64,000 nucleotides of DNA from Armillaria gallica (lineage: Eukaryota; Basidiomycota; Agaricomycetes; Agaricales; Physalacriaceae), in NCBI GenBank assembly GCA_037576215.1, contig JBANDB010000002.1:6448001-6512000 (forward strand). The letters are read 5' to 3'. Below, piece after piece: positions 44,573 through 55,899 of this stretch (positions are counted from its first letter, which is position 1; each line of letters opens with the position of its first letter). The position numbers were made by a program, and so were the translations under genes. The notes beneath the pieces are model-generated. The model searched no databases. It saw only the letters and a program-made list of their open reading frames with translations, and had not been told where the DNA came from.

Positions 44573-46007
44573 GCAATGCGGAATGGAAGTGGGGAGTCGA
44601 GCAAGACAAAGCCTTCCAAGAGCTGAAGCGACAAATGGCTGAAGACGTCATTCTGGCCATCCCAAACGACGACGACCCATTCTAAGTCAAAGCCGATGCC
44701 AGCGAAGGCATGGTCAGCGCTGTCCTTAGCCAACAGCAGAACGGAGTCTGGTGCCCAGTGGCCTTCATGTCGAAATCACTGAGTACGACGGAAAGAAACT
44801 ACAAGATCTATGACAAGGAGTTACTTGCAATCATGCTCACACTCTCAGAATGGCGCCATTACCTTATGGGCACCACGAAAGATGTAGAAATCTGGACAGA
44901 TCACCAAAACCTCCAGTATTTCCAACTCCCGCAGAAGCTGAACCGACGACAAGCGCGATGGGTCACCGAGCTCGCAGAATATCACTTCAAGCTCTTCCAC
45001 AAACCCAGTGCCCAGAACGTGAAGGCCGACTTGTTTTCCTGACGAAGCGACCACGACCAAGGGCTGAAGGACGATGATGATATTGTCATTCTTCAACCAG
45101 CGCACTTCCGCGCTCTCATCATGCCAACCACGAGCGAAGTCCACCAACAAATCGAAGAAGCGACCAGACAGGAGGAATTGTAGGACAAAGGCATCACCAC
45201 GTCTCTCAATCACGAACGAGGAATATCCCGAAAGGAAGGGATCCTCTACTACGATAACTGCGTCTATATACCCTGAAAGCATGCGCTCCAGGGAGAAATT
45301 ATTTCCCAGTACCACGACCATATCACCACTGGTCACCCAGGAATCGAGAAAATGAAGGAGTTGATACTCCATGACTACTGGTGGCCAAAAATGAAGAAGG
45401 ACGTTGAAACCTATGTCAAGGGCTGCAAAACATGTCAGCAAACGAAGTCAAGCACTGCCACTAAGGCAGTGCCGCTCCACCCAAATGAAGTACCAGTCGC
45501 GCCGTGGACACATATTTCTGTCGACATGGTCACTGGTCTCCCCGACTCAAATGGACATGACACGATCCTCGTGATCATCAACCAATTCTCAAAGGCGATC
45601 ATCCCAGTTGCCTGTAATACACAACTATTGGCCGAAGGATGGGCCTGAATCCTCTGAGACCATGTCTATGCACGCCACGGAATGCCCCAAGTCATCATAT
45701 CTGACCGCAGCCCACAGTTCATATCAAAGTTCATGAAGGAACTCTATCGAATGCTCAACATCACACCCAATGCATCCACGGCATTCCACCCTCAAACTGA
45801 TGGACAGACAGAGCGGGTTAACCAAGAAATCGAGAAGTATCTCTGAATCTTTGTCAACCACAGACAGACCGACTGGAGTGACTGGCTCCCACTCACTGAA
45901 TTTGCACACAACAACTGCATCCACAGCGCGACAGGCAAGAGTCCCTTCATGGTACTCTACAGACAAAACCCTCAAACCCTACCCGATTCTTGATGAACTT
46001 CACCAGT
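44573..46007 (+). pseudogene. gypsy 2 RNase H and integrase
   Basis: RNase H shows KADASEGMVSAVLSQ, SKSLSTTERNYKIYDKELLA and EIWTDHQNL (44690-44915). Integrase has the His2-Cys2 region (HITTGHPGIEKMKELI, GCKTCQQTK at about 45424), the first Asp in HISVDMVTGLP, the second in IISDRSPQF (about 45697) and the Glu in [17 protein letters not shown]. At least six in-frame stops (near 44683, 45039, 45181, 45273, 45646, 45844) inactivate it; most are TGA at Arg or Trp positions. Near 45960 the frame shifts. Confidence 0.85.
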
Positions 46008-46008
46008 A

Positions 46009-46815
46009 TTGAACCCCGCCGCTGAGGACTTTATCAAAACAATGACCAGAGTCCACGCCGAAACCCAGAAATCCCTTGAAGAAGCCACTGGAAGGATGAA
46101 GAACCAGTACAACAAGAGGAAGCGCACTGCTCACCCATACCAAGTGGGCGACCGCATGTGGCTCGATGCCACAAACCTTCACCTTCCCCGACCAAAGAAG
46201 AAGCTCGACGATAAGCACATTGGCCCCTTTTTGATCCTTGACAAAGCAGGCACTAGCGCATACAAACTCAAGCTACTGCCACACTGGAAAATTCACCCAC
46301 ACTTCAACCAGAAGCTTCTGACTCCCTACATGCTGCCAGCATTCCCTAATCAGGAATTACTGCCACCACCACCTCCCGACCTCATTGAAGACGAAGAAGA
46401 GTATGAAATTGAAGAAGTCCTCGACTCCTGAACACATACGATTCGAGGAGCATGAGGACGAAAGTCATGAAAAGCCATAGACTACTTCATCAAATGGAAG
46501 GGCTGGACATGGGAGCACAACTCCTGGGTCAGAGACGACAAGATGGGAAACACACAGGAAGCAATCAAGGAATATGAAGACAAGGCTAGCCATGCACGCC
46601 AAGTCAACATACCCAAAATCATAACCAAAGATGAGAATAAGTGTGTCACCATGATTCTTGACTTCAAATATGAAAATGGAATCAGACAATATCTTGTGCA
46701 ACGACTCGACGGAAAGCAGAGGTGGGTAAAAGACCCAGACGTCAACATCTGGAAAGGCCTTATAGAAGACTACTGGAATTCGACACGAAGCGATTTGGAA
46801 AACGATGAGCCTTAA
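46009..46815 (+). pseudogene. gypsy 2 integrase C-terminus and chromodomain
   Basis: The GPY/F-like part (KHIGPFLILDKAGTSAYKL) leads to a chromodomain: YEIEEVLDS, then after stops at 46430-46470, DYFIKWKGWTWEHNSWV. Chromodomains direct integration of chromoviruses to marked heterochromatin. A further 80-residue tail (IRQYLVQRLDGKQRWVKDPD, 46680-46740) resembles a second chromo-like fold. A duplicated chromodomain would be unusual but the tail is too short to be sure. Confidence 0.7.
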
Positions 46816-46839
46816 TGACAGTCGGGACGCCTGCCTTTA

Positions 46840-46851
46840 ATGAGGGGGTAA
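46840..46851 (+). other. Polypurine tract of gypsy 2
   Basis: The sequence ATGAGGGGGTAA, purine-rich, directly precedes the TG of the right LTR. This is where plus-strand DNA synthesis is primed in Ty3 elements. Confidence 0.65.
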
Positions 46852-47254
46852 TGTTATGATTTTTCACTTTTTATCTCATCTTATCTCGGCATCTTGGCCT
46901 CACAGTATCTCAGCACCTCGACCACACAATATCCAGCTCTTATCCACGCATTGGATGCATGACAGCTCAGCTGCCTGGATACTGACAGATCTCCTGACGT
47001 TTATCGTCCGACAACCACATGACCAACTTATTATTAGAAACAAACCGAACAGTATATAAGTAGCATAGCTCTCAGCCATGTACCCTAGCTTCAAGCTAAG
47101 TTAATACATACCGGACTTATCCTCTCAACTTCCTGCTACGCATTATCCACTTGCACTCAAGGTCTGCAAGTATTGCCGCTATTAAGGTTCAACCCGAAGT
47201 GCGAGGTTACCTTGATACTGCGCTTGCTTGTTCCACCCGAGTCCGGGCATAACA
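46852..47254 (+). repeat. 3' LTR of gypsy 2
   Basis: It matches the 5' LTR; differences include CATGGCATCTTGG versus CACAGTATCTCAG, mainly C/T and G/A. It is followed by the duplicated target ACTTT and then by repeat R. Confidence 0.9.
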
Positions 47255-47440
47255 ACTTTGGTGTTGGGCTGACCTGCTCGAATTATATACCATGTTCCAT
47301 TCTTCAGGTCTTCTGAATCTCTGTCCTTGGGTTTAGGTAGGATCTCAAAATCACATTGTCATCACCTCAGAAGTGCAAAGCAAGCTGCATGAACACTGCT
47401 TAATTGCCACTCAAGCAAGGTATTAAAGTTGTTGACCAAC
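47255..47440. repeat. Anonymous repeat R, second copy, right part, with empty SINE site
   Basis: It continues from 35878 (ACATTTACAGTACTTT joined to GGTGTTGGGCTGACC). It ends with AAAGTTGTTGACCAACGACC, the uninterrupted form of the SINE target in the first copy. Confidence 0.7.
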
Positions 47441-48269
47441 GACCACTAGTACATAATATCTGTGAACAGATGCCTACCACATGATACAGGCCATTCCCAA
47501 TTGGGACTAATCTGGACCCAACCTGGACCAACAGCAGCTAACAGCACGCATACCGTGTACTGTATAACTTAGCTGAAGTGGGCCGTTGCAAGCATGGCAG
47601 GTACAAGTCCGAAGTCTGGGTCACTCTGTCCACATTACTGGCAGAAATGAGAGAGATACCAGTCATAATGTGGTTGCTACCGACAAGGGAGAGTGAAATG
47701 ACGAAGTGGACAGAACTCATTTTTCATTCAGCAACTGCATGCTGAATATTTTCCAGTTGCTCCTATGCTACCGGCCAGTGCAAGTGCTCTGAATGCAAGC
47801 ACTAAATCGATGCTGTAATGAAGCCTTGCCATCAGCCTTGTGATAGTTGAGAGCCATAATAATAGATGGCACAGGGAGTTAGTTATAATAAATCAAATTG
47901 AAAATACTATTTGTTGAATCTTAGGAAAAGAGAAGCATCTGTCGGAGATGATAGTGTGAGAAGCAAGTCTCTTGTTCACAAACTTTTCAAACAGCTCTGA
48001 AGTTTCAAAACCATTTGTCTATAAAGGTTGAATGTGTCCATAGTACTTCAAATCATGCCACAAGCTAGACATGTGAACTAAAAGACCAGATATGATTTGA
48101 ATGAGAGGTAACGCGTACAGTGTATAAAATCAGACTGTCTCTAATAGCCAACCTTTGTATCAAGGGAGACCTGAGGCATTGCAATGCCGTCACAGTGTCT
48201 GAAACGCTTCAAGTGGGATTCCTGCGTGTCCATAAGGCCTCGCTTCTGTCGTCCTGCATGTTCGGCCTT
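47441..48269. other. Spacer; no gene recognised
   Basis: I see only short overlapping frames here and no repeat match to other parts of the window. Confidence 0.35.
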
Positions 48270-49250
48270 TCATACTATTCCCATATTATCAAACCAGTCA
48301 ACACCGGGTTTAGGAGGTTCCTTGATCTCCCCGGCGAAGTCCCTAAAGGTTTCATAGAACCAAGAGGGGTTTTCCAACTGTGCGAGAGTCTCTTTTTGCA
48401 AAGCACAGACTACACGGTGAGCATCAGATTGAGCGGTGGTCTTGGAACGCTTGCTGAGTACTTTCTTATACTGACCAGCAAAAGCTTTGCACAATTCTGC
48501 AAAACAACTTCCAAGCCTAGGCACCTTCAAGCCGATATCACTGCTGAAGGTGCCTGCTATCAAAGTGTTGCATTTGTGTTCGCCGCCTACATCGCATTGA
48601 AGAGGCAAGGTGACATACTTGTCAAAGATGGACAATGTGACTTTGAGAAGTTCTGGGGGCAAACTGTGTCAAAGGTTCCACAAGACCACCCAGACAAGAA
48701 CGTAGAGAGCCGATTCTCAATCGTCAATGATTGAGTACTCGGCATTTGGATTGTCAAGAAGATGAGCCGAAATGAATTGTCAGGTACCCTGTGCAGCAAT
48801 TGGTCACCATAGACAGTGCAGGTACAACAAATAGACATACCGTTCAGGAAATACAGGAGGATTCATGAACTGGACTCACAAGGACACAGCAGTCCCAATC
48901 AATCAAAATATCCTGCCTATTGTTTCGATCTAGAGTCATCATGATGTTTCCGACACTAATGTCCCAGTGTAGAATTCCTGTGAGCTCATAGGCTTTTTGG
49001 TGGGCTGTGAATCATTCAGAATCAAGGGGAGAATATGATGTGTTCATAAAACTACTCACCTTCCATGGCATCGGTGACACACAAGACGAGCTGCTTTGCA
49101 GTCTCAAAGGATTCCAATGGATGCCCTTTAGTAATGAGGACAATGAGGTGCCCAATGAGACATCGAATCTGGTGGTGGGCACATGTCCAAGCCTTCGACG
49201 TGTAGCCATGACCAATCGTCTCGACTTGGGCTGAATTAAGTCTTTGAACG
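48270..49250 (-). pseudogene. FunK1-type fungal protein kinase relic
   Basis: On the minus strand, exons separated by short introns read: GHPLESFETAKQLVLCVTDA (about 49090-49150), an intron, HQKAYELTGILHWDISVGNI (about 48940-49000), DILIDWDCC, an intron, QFISAHLLDNPNAEYSIIDD (48720-48780), ESALYVLVWVVLW, then a 130-residue C-terminal frame ending at 48270. This is the C-lobe of the Agaricomycete FunK1 family. The catalytic HRD is HWD (CGG to TGG), and TGA codons stand at the Trp of GTWQF and at neighbouring Arg/Leu positions. The plus-strand frame 48120-48734 is its shadow. The gene is dead. Confidence 0.7.
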
Positions 49251-49269
49251 CAAGATTATAGATAATGAC

Positions 49270-49450
49270 CACCTGATATTACTGTGACATTGAGTTTGTG
49301 GAGTTCAAGAGAGATGACCTTTCCATCCTTGGGAAGTGCTCTTGCCAGAGATATAGTCAAGTAGCTACAAATAATGTTATAAAGATAGGCCAACAGTGAC
49401 CCAAGTACGATTGATCACAAGGATTTTCTTGGCTGCAAGAGACCTACCAC
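49270..49450 (-). pseudogene. O-methyltransferase family fragment (possible)
   Basis: The minus strand reads AAKKILVI, a likely intron, then LTISLARALPKDGKVISLEL. The second block has the form of the SAM-binding beginning of caffeoyl-CoA/catechol-type O-methyltransferases (glycine motif partly lost, then ALP-DGKV-SLE). Only this piece is present, directly upstream of the kinase relic. It could be a chimera made by rearrangement. The call rests on one motif. Confidence 0.4.
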
Positions 49451-49559
49451 AAGCACAGCACTGACAGAAATCTCTGTCTGTAGTCCATGACTGTCACTGT
49501 TCTGGAGAGTAGCATGGAGAACATCGTCTTATTTCTGGGTTCGGTCTTCTGGTATTTAA

Positions 49560-52087
49560 AATTCAAGTATAAAATATTATACTACAAATAAATATATAAA
49601 ACAAATAAAATAGGCAGGATTGCGAGCAGGGGTTAGTGTGTGCGCTGGCGGGTATTCTATCACACATGGATGGTGACAATGGGTCCTCCATGACACATAG
49701 CCACTAAAATACAGCACACGAGGGCCATGCAATGCCATGCAAAACGGAAAATTTTGGTATTGAGGCGGGACGTCATCGATGGCAGCACACATCGCTGGTG
49801 GTGTCGGGTGTGCATGCGGTGGGTAGCGCTTTGCCACTCTGTGGTGTATATAGCCCAGACTCTACATTAGCGACTGTGGCGTGGGCTAAGGATGAGGGCG
49901 AGGGCGAGGTAGGGATCAGCAGTGCAATAGAGCATCACAGGGAGCTCGTGAGGGGAAACAGTGGTCACCATCAGATTCCCCAGTATTAGAAATGGGGGTG
50001 GAGTACGATGGTGGTCATATGTTCAATGAAGGGCATGGGATGCGGCAGGATGGGCATCGTGCATTGTCGTTGTCATCGTCGGTGATGACGATGTCAGGGA
50101 TAAAAATGAGCTTGATAGCCATGATCCCCCATGTCGAAAATGGAGGTTGCATGGAGATGGAGGGTATTTCGGACCTGGAGCAGGCAGTAGGGATGATATT
50201 GGTATCTGGCAGGGGTGGCAGTGGCAGGGCTATCAGTGATCACATTGTTGTTATCTTGACATTGTCCGTCGCATACTGGGGAGTAGAATTGACGCTCAAA
50301 TGGATGTTGTCATCACTGCCATCGTTGGAAATTGGAGACCCAATCTTGCTCCCATGTTCCCTCCTTCACACTCCCCAGCATGTTCTCTTTCCACTGCGCC
50401 AAAGCCCTACTTTCCTCTATATCCCTCAAATGTTCTCAGACCCTTCCCGGCCCTCCTGTTATCGTCGTCATTGTCACCCTATTCGTCTTCGTCATTGTCC
50501 CCGGTGCTGAACGCTTGTTCCCATGCCGTGCTTGCAGATGATACACGATTTCGGATCCTCCACTTTGTCTGTGGTCATTTCTGTGTACGAAATTACCATG
50601 CGTAGGCGACTGGCACCGATGTCGATGCAGGGGATGCTGGGTAGGGGGATAGGTGGGGATGGTATCGATTTCGAGGTAAGGGCTGGTGGAATGTCGTCGT
50701 CCTAGTTGATGGCAGTCGTGAGTCACAATTTGGGTGCCGCACGTGGTGCTGCCTCGTGTGAGGGCTTACGGGCGAGGTGGGGTGAACATTGAAATGGTCA
50801 CTATCTGGGGCTCTTGGGGCTGCCGGATATGCCAAAAGTAGCTATAATGAACTAATAAGTAGTCATATCAATGAAATGTACCTCTGGTTTTTTACCAATC
50901 TCAAGCTGATTGGTGCACAACACTGGTGTGGTACAAGGTACAAGGTGAGGATGGAGCAAAGTCTAGCTGTTAGCGTATTTGTCTCTATTATTTGTGAAAG
51001 ATAACTATAACTATAAAAGGAGCATTGTTTGTCGCTATTGAATTCTAAGGTAAAACTTAAAATGCAGGGTCCTGGTTCAAAATGTAGCACAAAAGAACAA
51101 ATCCTCGTAAACTCGGACTCATAATTTCGACCAAGTGTTCATAGCATGTTACACGTTACACCTAGTGTTCAGTTTGCAAAGTGTTCATACAGGGTCCACC
51201 TGCTATATATAGGCTGATACCAGCCACGCAGTGGCGAAAAATTCCTATATTCGTTGTGCACTGGCAAGTCAGAGACCCTGTTACCCATTACATCTTTACA
51301 AAAGTGTTCAGTTCAAGGGCCACCATTATGTGTTACTGAACACTTGGTTGAAATTATACAGTATATCGGGCAGACTACCTGTGAATAAACTCGGAAGTAT
51401 CTCCTCCTGAAACTGTCAGTTCTTTGGCTTCATCTGCAAAACCTTGCAGAGCCTTGGAAACACTATTATCCTTCAATCAATACTATGTACATTTCCTGCA
51501 GAACTGTTCCATCTGACATCAACAGTGGCAGAAATCAAGGGCACTGATATTAGTCATTTGGCCCTGTATTCTCGAGCTCTCTGAACAGCCAGGTCATGGA
51601 GGTCTAAACCTTTGAAATGGAAAACCTTCATGAATATCATGTTCTCAGGATTCTCGAGCCTGTGAAGGCTTACAGCGCCTGCATTACATAATTATGCCAT
51701 CTCAGTTTCTCTAATGCGTCTGCCCCATATCTAGGGGGCTGATATCTCGTTTTATGGATACAATTTCTCAGGAACAGACAGGTAAACCATGATGGTATAT
51801 ACCCACCCAATACTGTAGTAAGACCAGCAGCATTTCCAACTTCACGGTAGTCACTGAGCGGTGAATTTGTGCCTGAAACCAATGTTGTATTCACTCGGAT
51901 CTGTTGACCTGGCCTCATCTCCTCACTCTTCTGCTCTCAAACCTTCTGTAGATGATGCAGGGTGCGCACGGCATTGTGGATTTGGCTGGGAAGTTACAAC
52001 ATCCATCCCCGCCTCGGCCAGTGTGCCATAGCCCATGAGAACAAAGTTTTAAGACACAAGGATCAGGACGAAAGTATTCACAGTGCC
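49560..52087. other. Long spacer upstream of the transcription factor; no gene recognised
   Basis: An AT-rich patch lies at 49561-49615. Frames at 49992-50510 (plus) and 51670-51918 (minus) lack known motifs. The minus strand between 51640 and 51540 gives IFMKVFHFKGLDLHDLAVQR, which looks protein-like but I cannot place it. Between 51130 and 51345 the word GTGTTCA and its complement recur at least five times. The 16 bases at 51328-51343 are identical to 16649-16664 in the gypsy 1 LTR-like sequence. Confidence 0.35.
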
Positions 52088-55000
52088 ATGATGACTGGTG
52101 TTACTTCCTCCCTCTATGATGCAAATGTCGGGCTGTTCCAACCATCTCAAGATGGCTACAACCTATGGTATCAGCAGAACATTAACTTCGACGATTATGG
52201 ACAGTATCAGCAGCCTGTTCAGCCTGTCAATGACCACCATCCTACAGCCTCACCCAACCAGCAGCAGGAAAGCTACGACAATTACAACCAAATGGCCAGC
52301 AATGTGCATCAGAATCAGCTACTTCCATCCACTGCTCCACTGTCGATGAAGCAGCCAGAGGAGATGCATCCAAACAAGATGAAGCCTCTGCCCACAAGGG
52401 ACAAGGATGGAAACTCTAATCACAATGGTGACAAGGCATTTAGCCGCAGATCCGGTGCATGTACACAGTGCAAGCAAGTCAAGATGAAATGCGACTTTGT
52501 ACCCAGTAAACAAACATGCCAGCGATGCAAGCCTAAAGGCTACCACTGTGTCGTAGAGGCCCCAAAACCAAGGGTTTAGTAAGTCATTCATACAAGAATA
52601 TTCCGGTGCAGTCTAAAATCCAATTGTGCAACAGCGAATGTGATTGCCTTTTGATTGAAATCCAACAGAAAGACACTATCATTGAGACTCTCCTGAAGCA
52701 GCTCCATAATCCATACCTTGCAACACCTCATTTGATTAATGAATACTTCAAATTTGTATCACCCTCTGATGCCAACAACCCCGATGTCCTTGCCTGGCTC
52801 AGCAAGGGGGTCCGAATATGAAAAAAAAAGACAGTGGGTCGATTAATTATTTTCGTGCATCAGCGCTGGACCTACCTACCTCCACGTGACCTATATGATG
52901 TCATTTCACCTAATATAGGTTTATTTTCGCACTTTTTAGCCCATTTTCCGTGCAAAAGTACCTGCATAATGGATATTCCAATGTATTGAGCACAATTTGC
53001 ATCCTATCGGACTCGTACTTCAAATTAGTTCAATAAGTTGTCAATAAGGCATGACATCATCACAATGCAGTAAGCATCCATGCCCAAGAGTGTTGGTGAA
53101 GATGTTTGTAATACCAGCTATCATATCCTCAGTAGTAAGTAGAATGTATTGTGGTATATACCGCATCATGATTCATCCAAAATACCCCCCAAAAACTTGT
53201 TCCTAGACCCTAACAGGAGGGGTCAACTTTTTTTTTTCGGGCCTGCCAGCCCAACCTACCTACCTACCCGGTGTGCCGGGCCGACATCCCGGTACCCCCT
53301 TGTGGCTCAGTCACCTCAAGTCCGGTGTGCAAATTGGTATGGGACGCTCTGCGGAAGCCAGCGAAGAAGGATCAGGTCGATTGTCACATGACCAGCAATA
53401 CAACCTCCTTGCTCATAGCAAGGTGCAAGAACACGAAGAGATGCCAACTCCGCTAATCGAATCTTCACGTGTTCCCGTCGGGTTCAGACCAGAGCGGAGG
53501 GTTACCAGTCAGACAAAAAAGGAAAGAGAGCGTGAAAGTTTTCAGCGCGTTGTTGCCTGTGAGGCACAGGAAAATTCTCCAGAACCCGGTTCGCTTCATC
53601 ATTGTTGCGTTTCTATTAAGTGCACTCATGTCGATTTCACATGTCCAGGATTTAGACTGGGTAATTCGATGGGACTCAATGACCCAGAGATACTGGCTCT
53701 CGGGGTTGTGACCGTTGAAGATGCTGAACAGTTGTTTGACATGTGAGGTCTCTCCCTAGTCTCGGCATTTTTCACGTTTTGCTTACTTGATTTGAAGCTT
53801 TTATAAGCATATCAATGTGAGAAAGCACAGGTCAGTGTCAATGTAAGGCACGCTGATGATTGTTTAGCCCTTCATAGCTCTCCTCGATCCGGTCTTACTT
53901 ACTCCAAAATCAACTTTGGCCCGATGCCCTGTCCTTTTCACAGTTATCTGTGCCATAGCGTCTCGATACCATCCTTCAAAATCAAGCATTTACCCGATGG
54001 CGATGCGCTTTGCGAAACATTCGGCTGCGAATGCCCTCGTTCAAGACGAAATGAAAAGCGTCGAGCTATGCCAGGCCTACATATTGATGAGTATCTGCGC
54101 TGTCCCTGAAAGGAGCTGGGATAGAGATCAGACTTGGTTATATACGGGTTTGGCCATCAAGTGCGTTCATTGTGTCCTGTTCTTTTTATTTCTCTAACTT
54201 CTCGGCAGTATTGCGACTGCTCTACGCTTGAATCAGACAGCAAAAATCAACTCAGCGAGCGAGAACGAAGAACATGAATATCTCAATCGACTCCGTGTCT
54301 GGCAATTTTGTTTCCTCTTGGATCAAGCGACAGCTATACAATTGGGAAAGTCATCGCTGATGAAGGAGGATATACTTATCCATCTTTCGGGAGAGTGGCA
54401 TAAACAATCCCTCTATAATATCGAGTACGATGTGTTTCTGTGTGGGTACTATGTACTTCTGCGTATCGTAGCAAGGTTCCATGAAGAGGCGTTGTTAGAC
54501 CGAAGCGGACCCATCAATTCGGAAAGAGGAAATCTGCGGGATGTCACCATGAGATATGATTTGGAGATCGAAATATTCAAGGAGGAATGGAAGAGGAAGT
54601 TCAAGACTGGAGGTGCCCACCGTGGAGCTATAGTCCGGCGCAGCGAGCTACACTTGTACGTCCACAATCATTTTCAATCCAGACTAGACATTGAGAAACG
54701 TTTATACGCTCGTAGCTACGTGGCCTATTTCAGGCTGGTGATGTTCTTTTTTGGTTTCCATCAAGTATTTCATGCAGGTATAGAAGCCTGGTATGATTAT
54801 TTCTTTACCAAGGTTCGCCCGCAACGTTTTCTTCTGAACCGAGTCAGTAACATATTTTACAGTGTCTCGAATATGCTAAATCTGTGATCAGATGCATGAA
54901 CGAGGATTTGGCGCCTAGCGGATTTATGCAGTATGCTCCAGATCACCATTTTATGTGTGCTGCATTCGCAGCTGTGTTCCTATTCAAGGTATGCATTGCA

Positions 55001-55502
55001 TCATGGACCTCGGATTTTACTGACCTAACGGGATAAATAGCTCCTACGGCCAGAATTTATGTCTCTTCTGGACAAGGCCGATAAGGATGAGAGCGTCAAA
55101 CTTATCGAGATCTTGATCAATAAATTGAGCTCATCGGATATCGCAGTAGACGATCGACACACCCCGAAGCTGTATGCTAGATTCTTGGCCACGATGTTGG
55201 ACAAGTATCAGCAAAGCCAGGAAACGGCTTCCGGAATTTCACAGATAATTTCACCAGTGAACACGGGCGCATCCAGTAGCGTAGCTGGAGAGACGGGTAA
55301 AGAAAGCAGTGATACCTGGCAAAAATCATCTGTTGCCCAAGGATACGCTTCTGCGGGCTCTACTTATTGGCCGGAGGCGACTCATGTAACGGGCGGCTGG
55401 CCAATACCAATTGGAAGCGATGCAGAACTGCTTGGATGGGAGCCAGAATATGAATGGGAACGTTGGGATGAGAGGGCCAATCTGGGAATATGGAGGATGT
55501 GA
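52088..55502 (+). pseudogene. PriB-like Zn2Cys6 transcription factor, interrupted only by a MITE
   Basis: Seven exons (52088-52578, 52635-53742 with the MITE inside, 53798-53816, 53868-54160, 54209-54812, 54863-54988, 55041-55502) with introns of 48-56 bp. Leaving out the MITE and one target duplication gives one open frame of 864 residues. Near residue 126 is the Zn2Cys6 cluster (CTQCKQVKMKCDF then CQRCKPKGYHC), followed by a coiled coil (ECDCLLIEIQQKDTIIETLL). The middle matches the fungal-specific regulator domain (ARCPVLFTVICAIASRY; VELCQAYILMS; WLYTGLAI). Such proteins bind CGG-type DNA sites in the nucleus; PriB of Lentinula edodes is the known relative. The MITE brings a stop after eight residues unless it is removed by splicing. 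Confidence 0.85.
52803..53302. mobile_element. hAT-like MITE, copy 2 (500 bp), in exon 2 of the regulator
   Basis: Same ends as copy 1 (CAAGGGGGTCCGAATATG...CATCCCGGTACCCCCTTG). The 8-bp target duplication TGGCTCAG is perfect at 52795-52802 and 53303-53310. The reading frame is continuous across the join after excision. Interior sequence is close to copy 1, with the conserved CCTACCTACC words and the poly-A stretch after the left end. Confidence 0.9.
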
Positions 55503-55899
55503 TGACTACGTCGATCCAAAACCTTGATAATACTACCGAGTGATTGCAAGGAATGTTAATGTCTGGGTATGGTTTTCCTGGTTTAGCCATGTACTCGAGA
55601 CACTACTCGCTTCTTTTTGGAAATAGGTTTATGCGGAATTCCTCCGGACGTGGATTTACACTGCACTAACGACTAATCATGTCAAAATCATGTTACTTAT
55701 AGGATGATTCAAAACCCGCCGAACTGTCCTCCGTAGTAGAAAATTGTAGCTGTCACCCTCTTCCCTGAATGTCTTCTGAGTGAGTCATCGAAACTCTATT
55801 TCGTCAATTTTCGTGTCTAAGATCACACAGGATAAGGCGCGTGCACCATTATGGACTCGGGACTATCCAAGATATACGGTCCCGGGTATGCATACCGCA

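Larger units (their letters stand above)
35879..47254 (+). mobile_element. Ty3/gypsy chromovirus-type retrotransposon 2, full length but decayed
   Basis: Two LTRs (398 and 403 bp) in direct orientation, both TGTTATGATTT...GGGCATAACA, flank 10.6 kb including a nested 1.87-kb element. The 5-bp target duplication ACTTT lies at 35874-35878 and 47255-47259. Internal order is leader frames, gag, protease, RT, RNase H, integrase, chromodomain: a Ty3 order with a chromovirus C-terminus. A purine tract directly precedes the right LTR. Many TGA stops interrupt the frames. LTR differences are mostly transitions. Confidence 0.9.

Noticed and set aside
48120..48734. 204-residue plus-strand frame
   Set aside because: It is antisense to the kinase relic, whose family motifs are on the minus strand; no motif is seen in the plus frame.
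49992..50510. 172-residue plus-strand frame
   Set aside because: No recognisable motif, no splice structure, and overlapping frames of similar quality in other phases.
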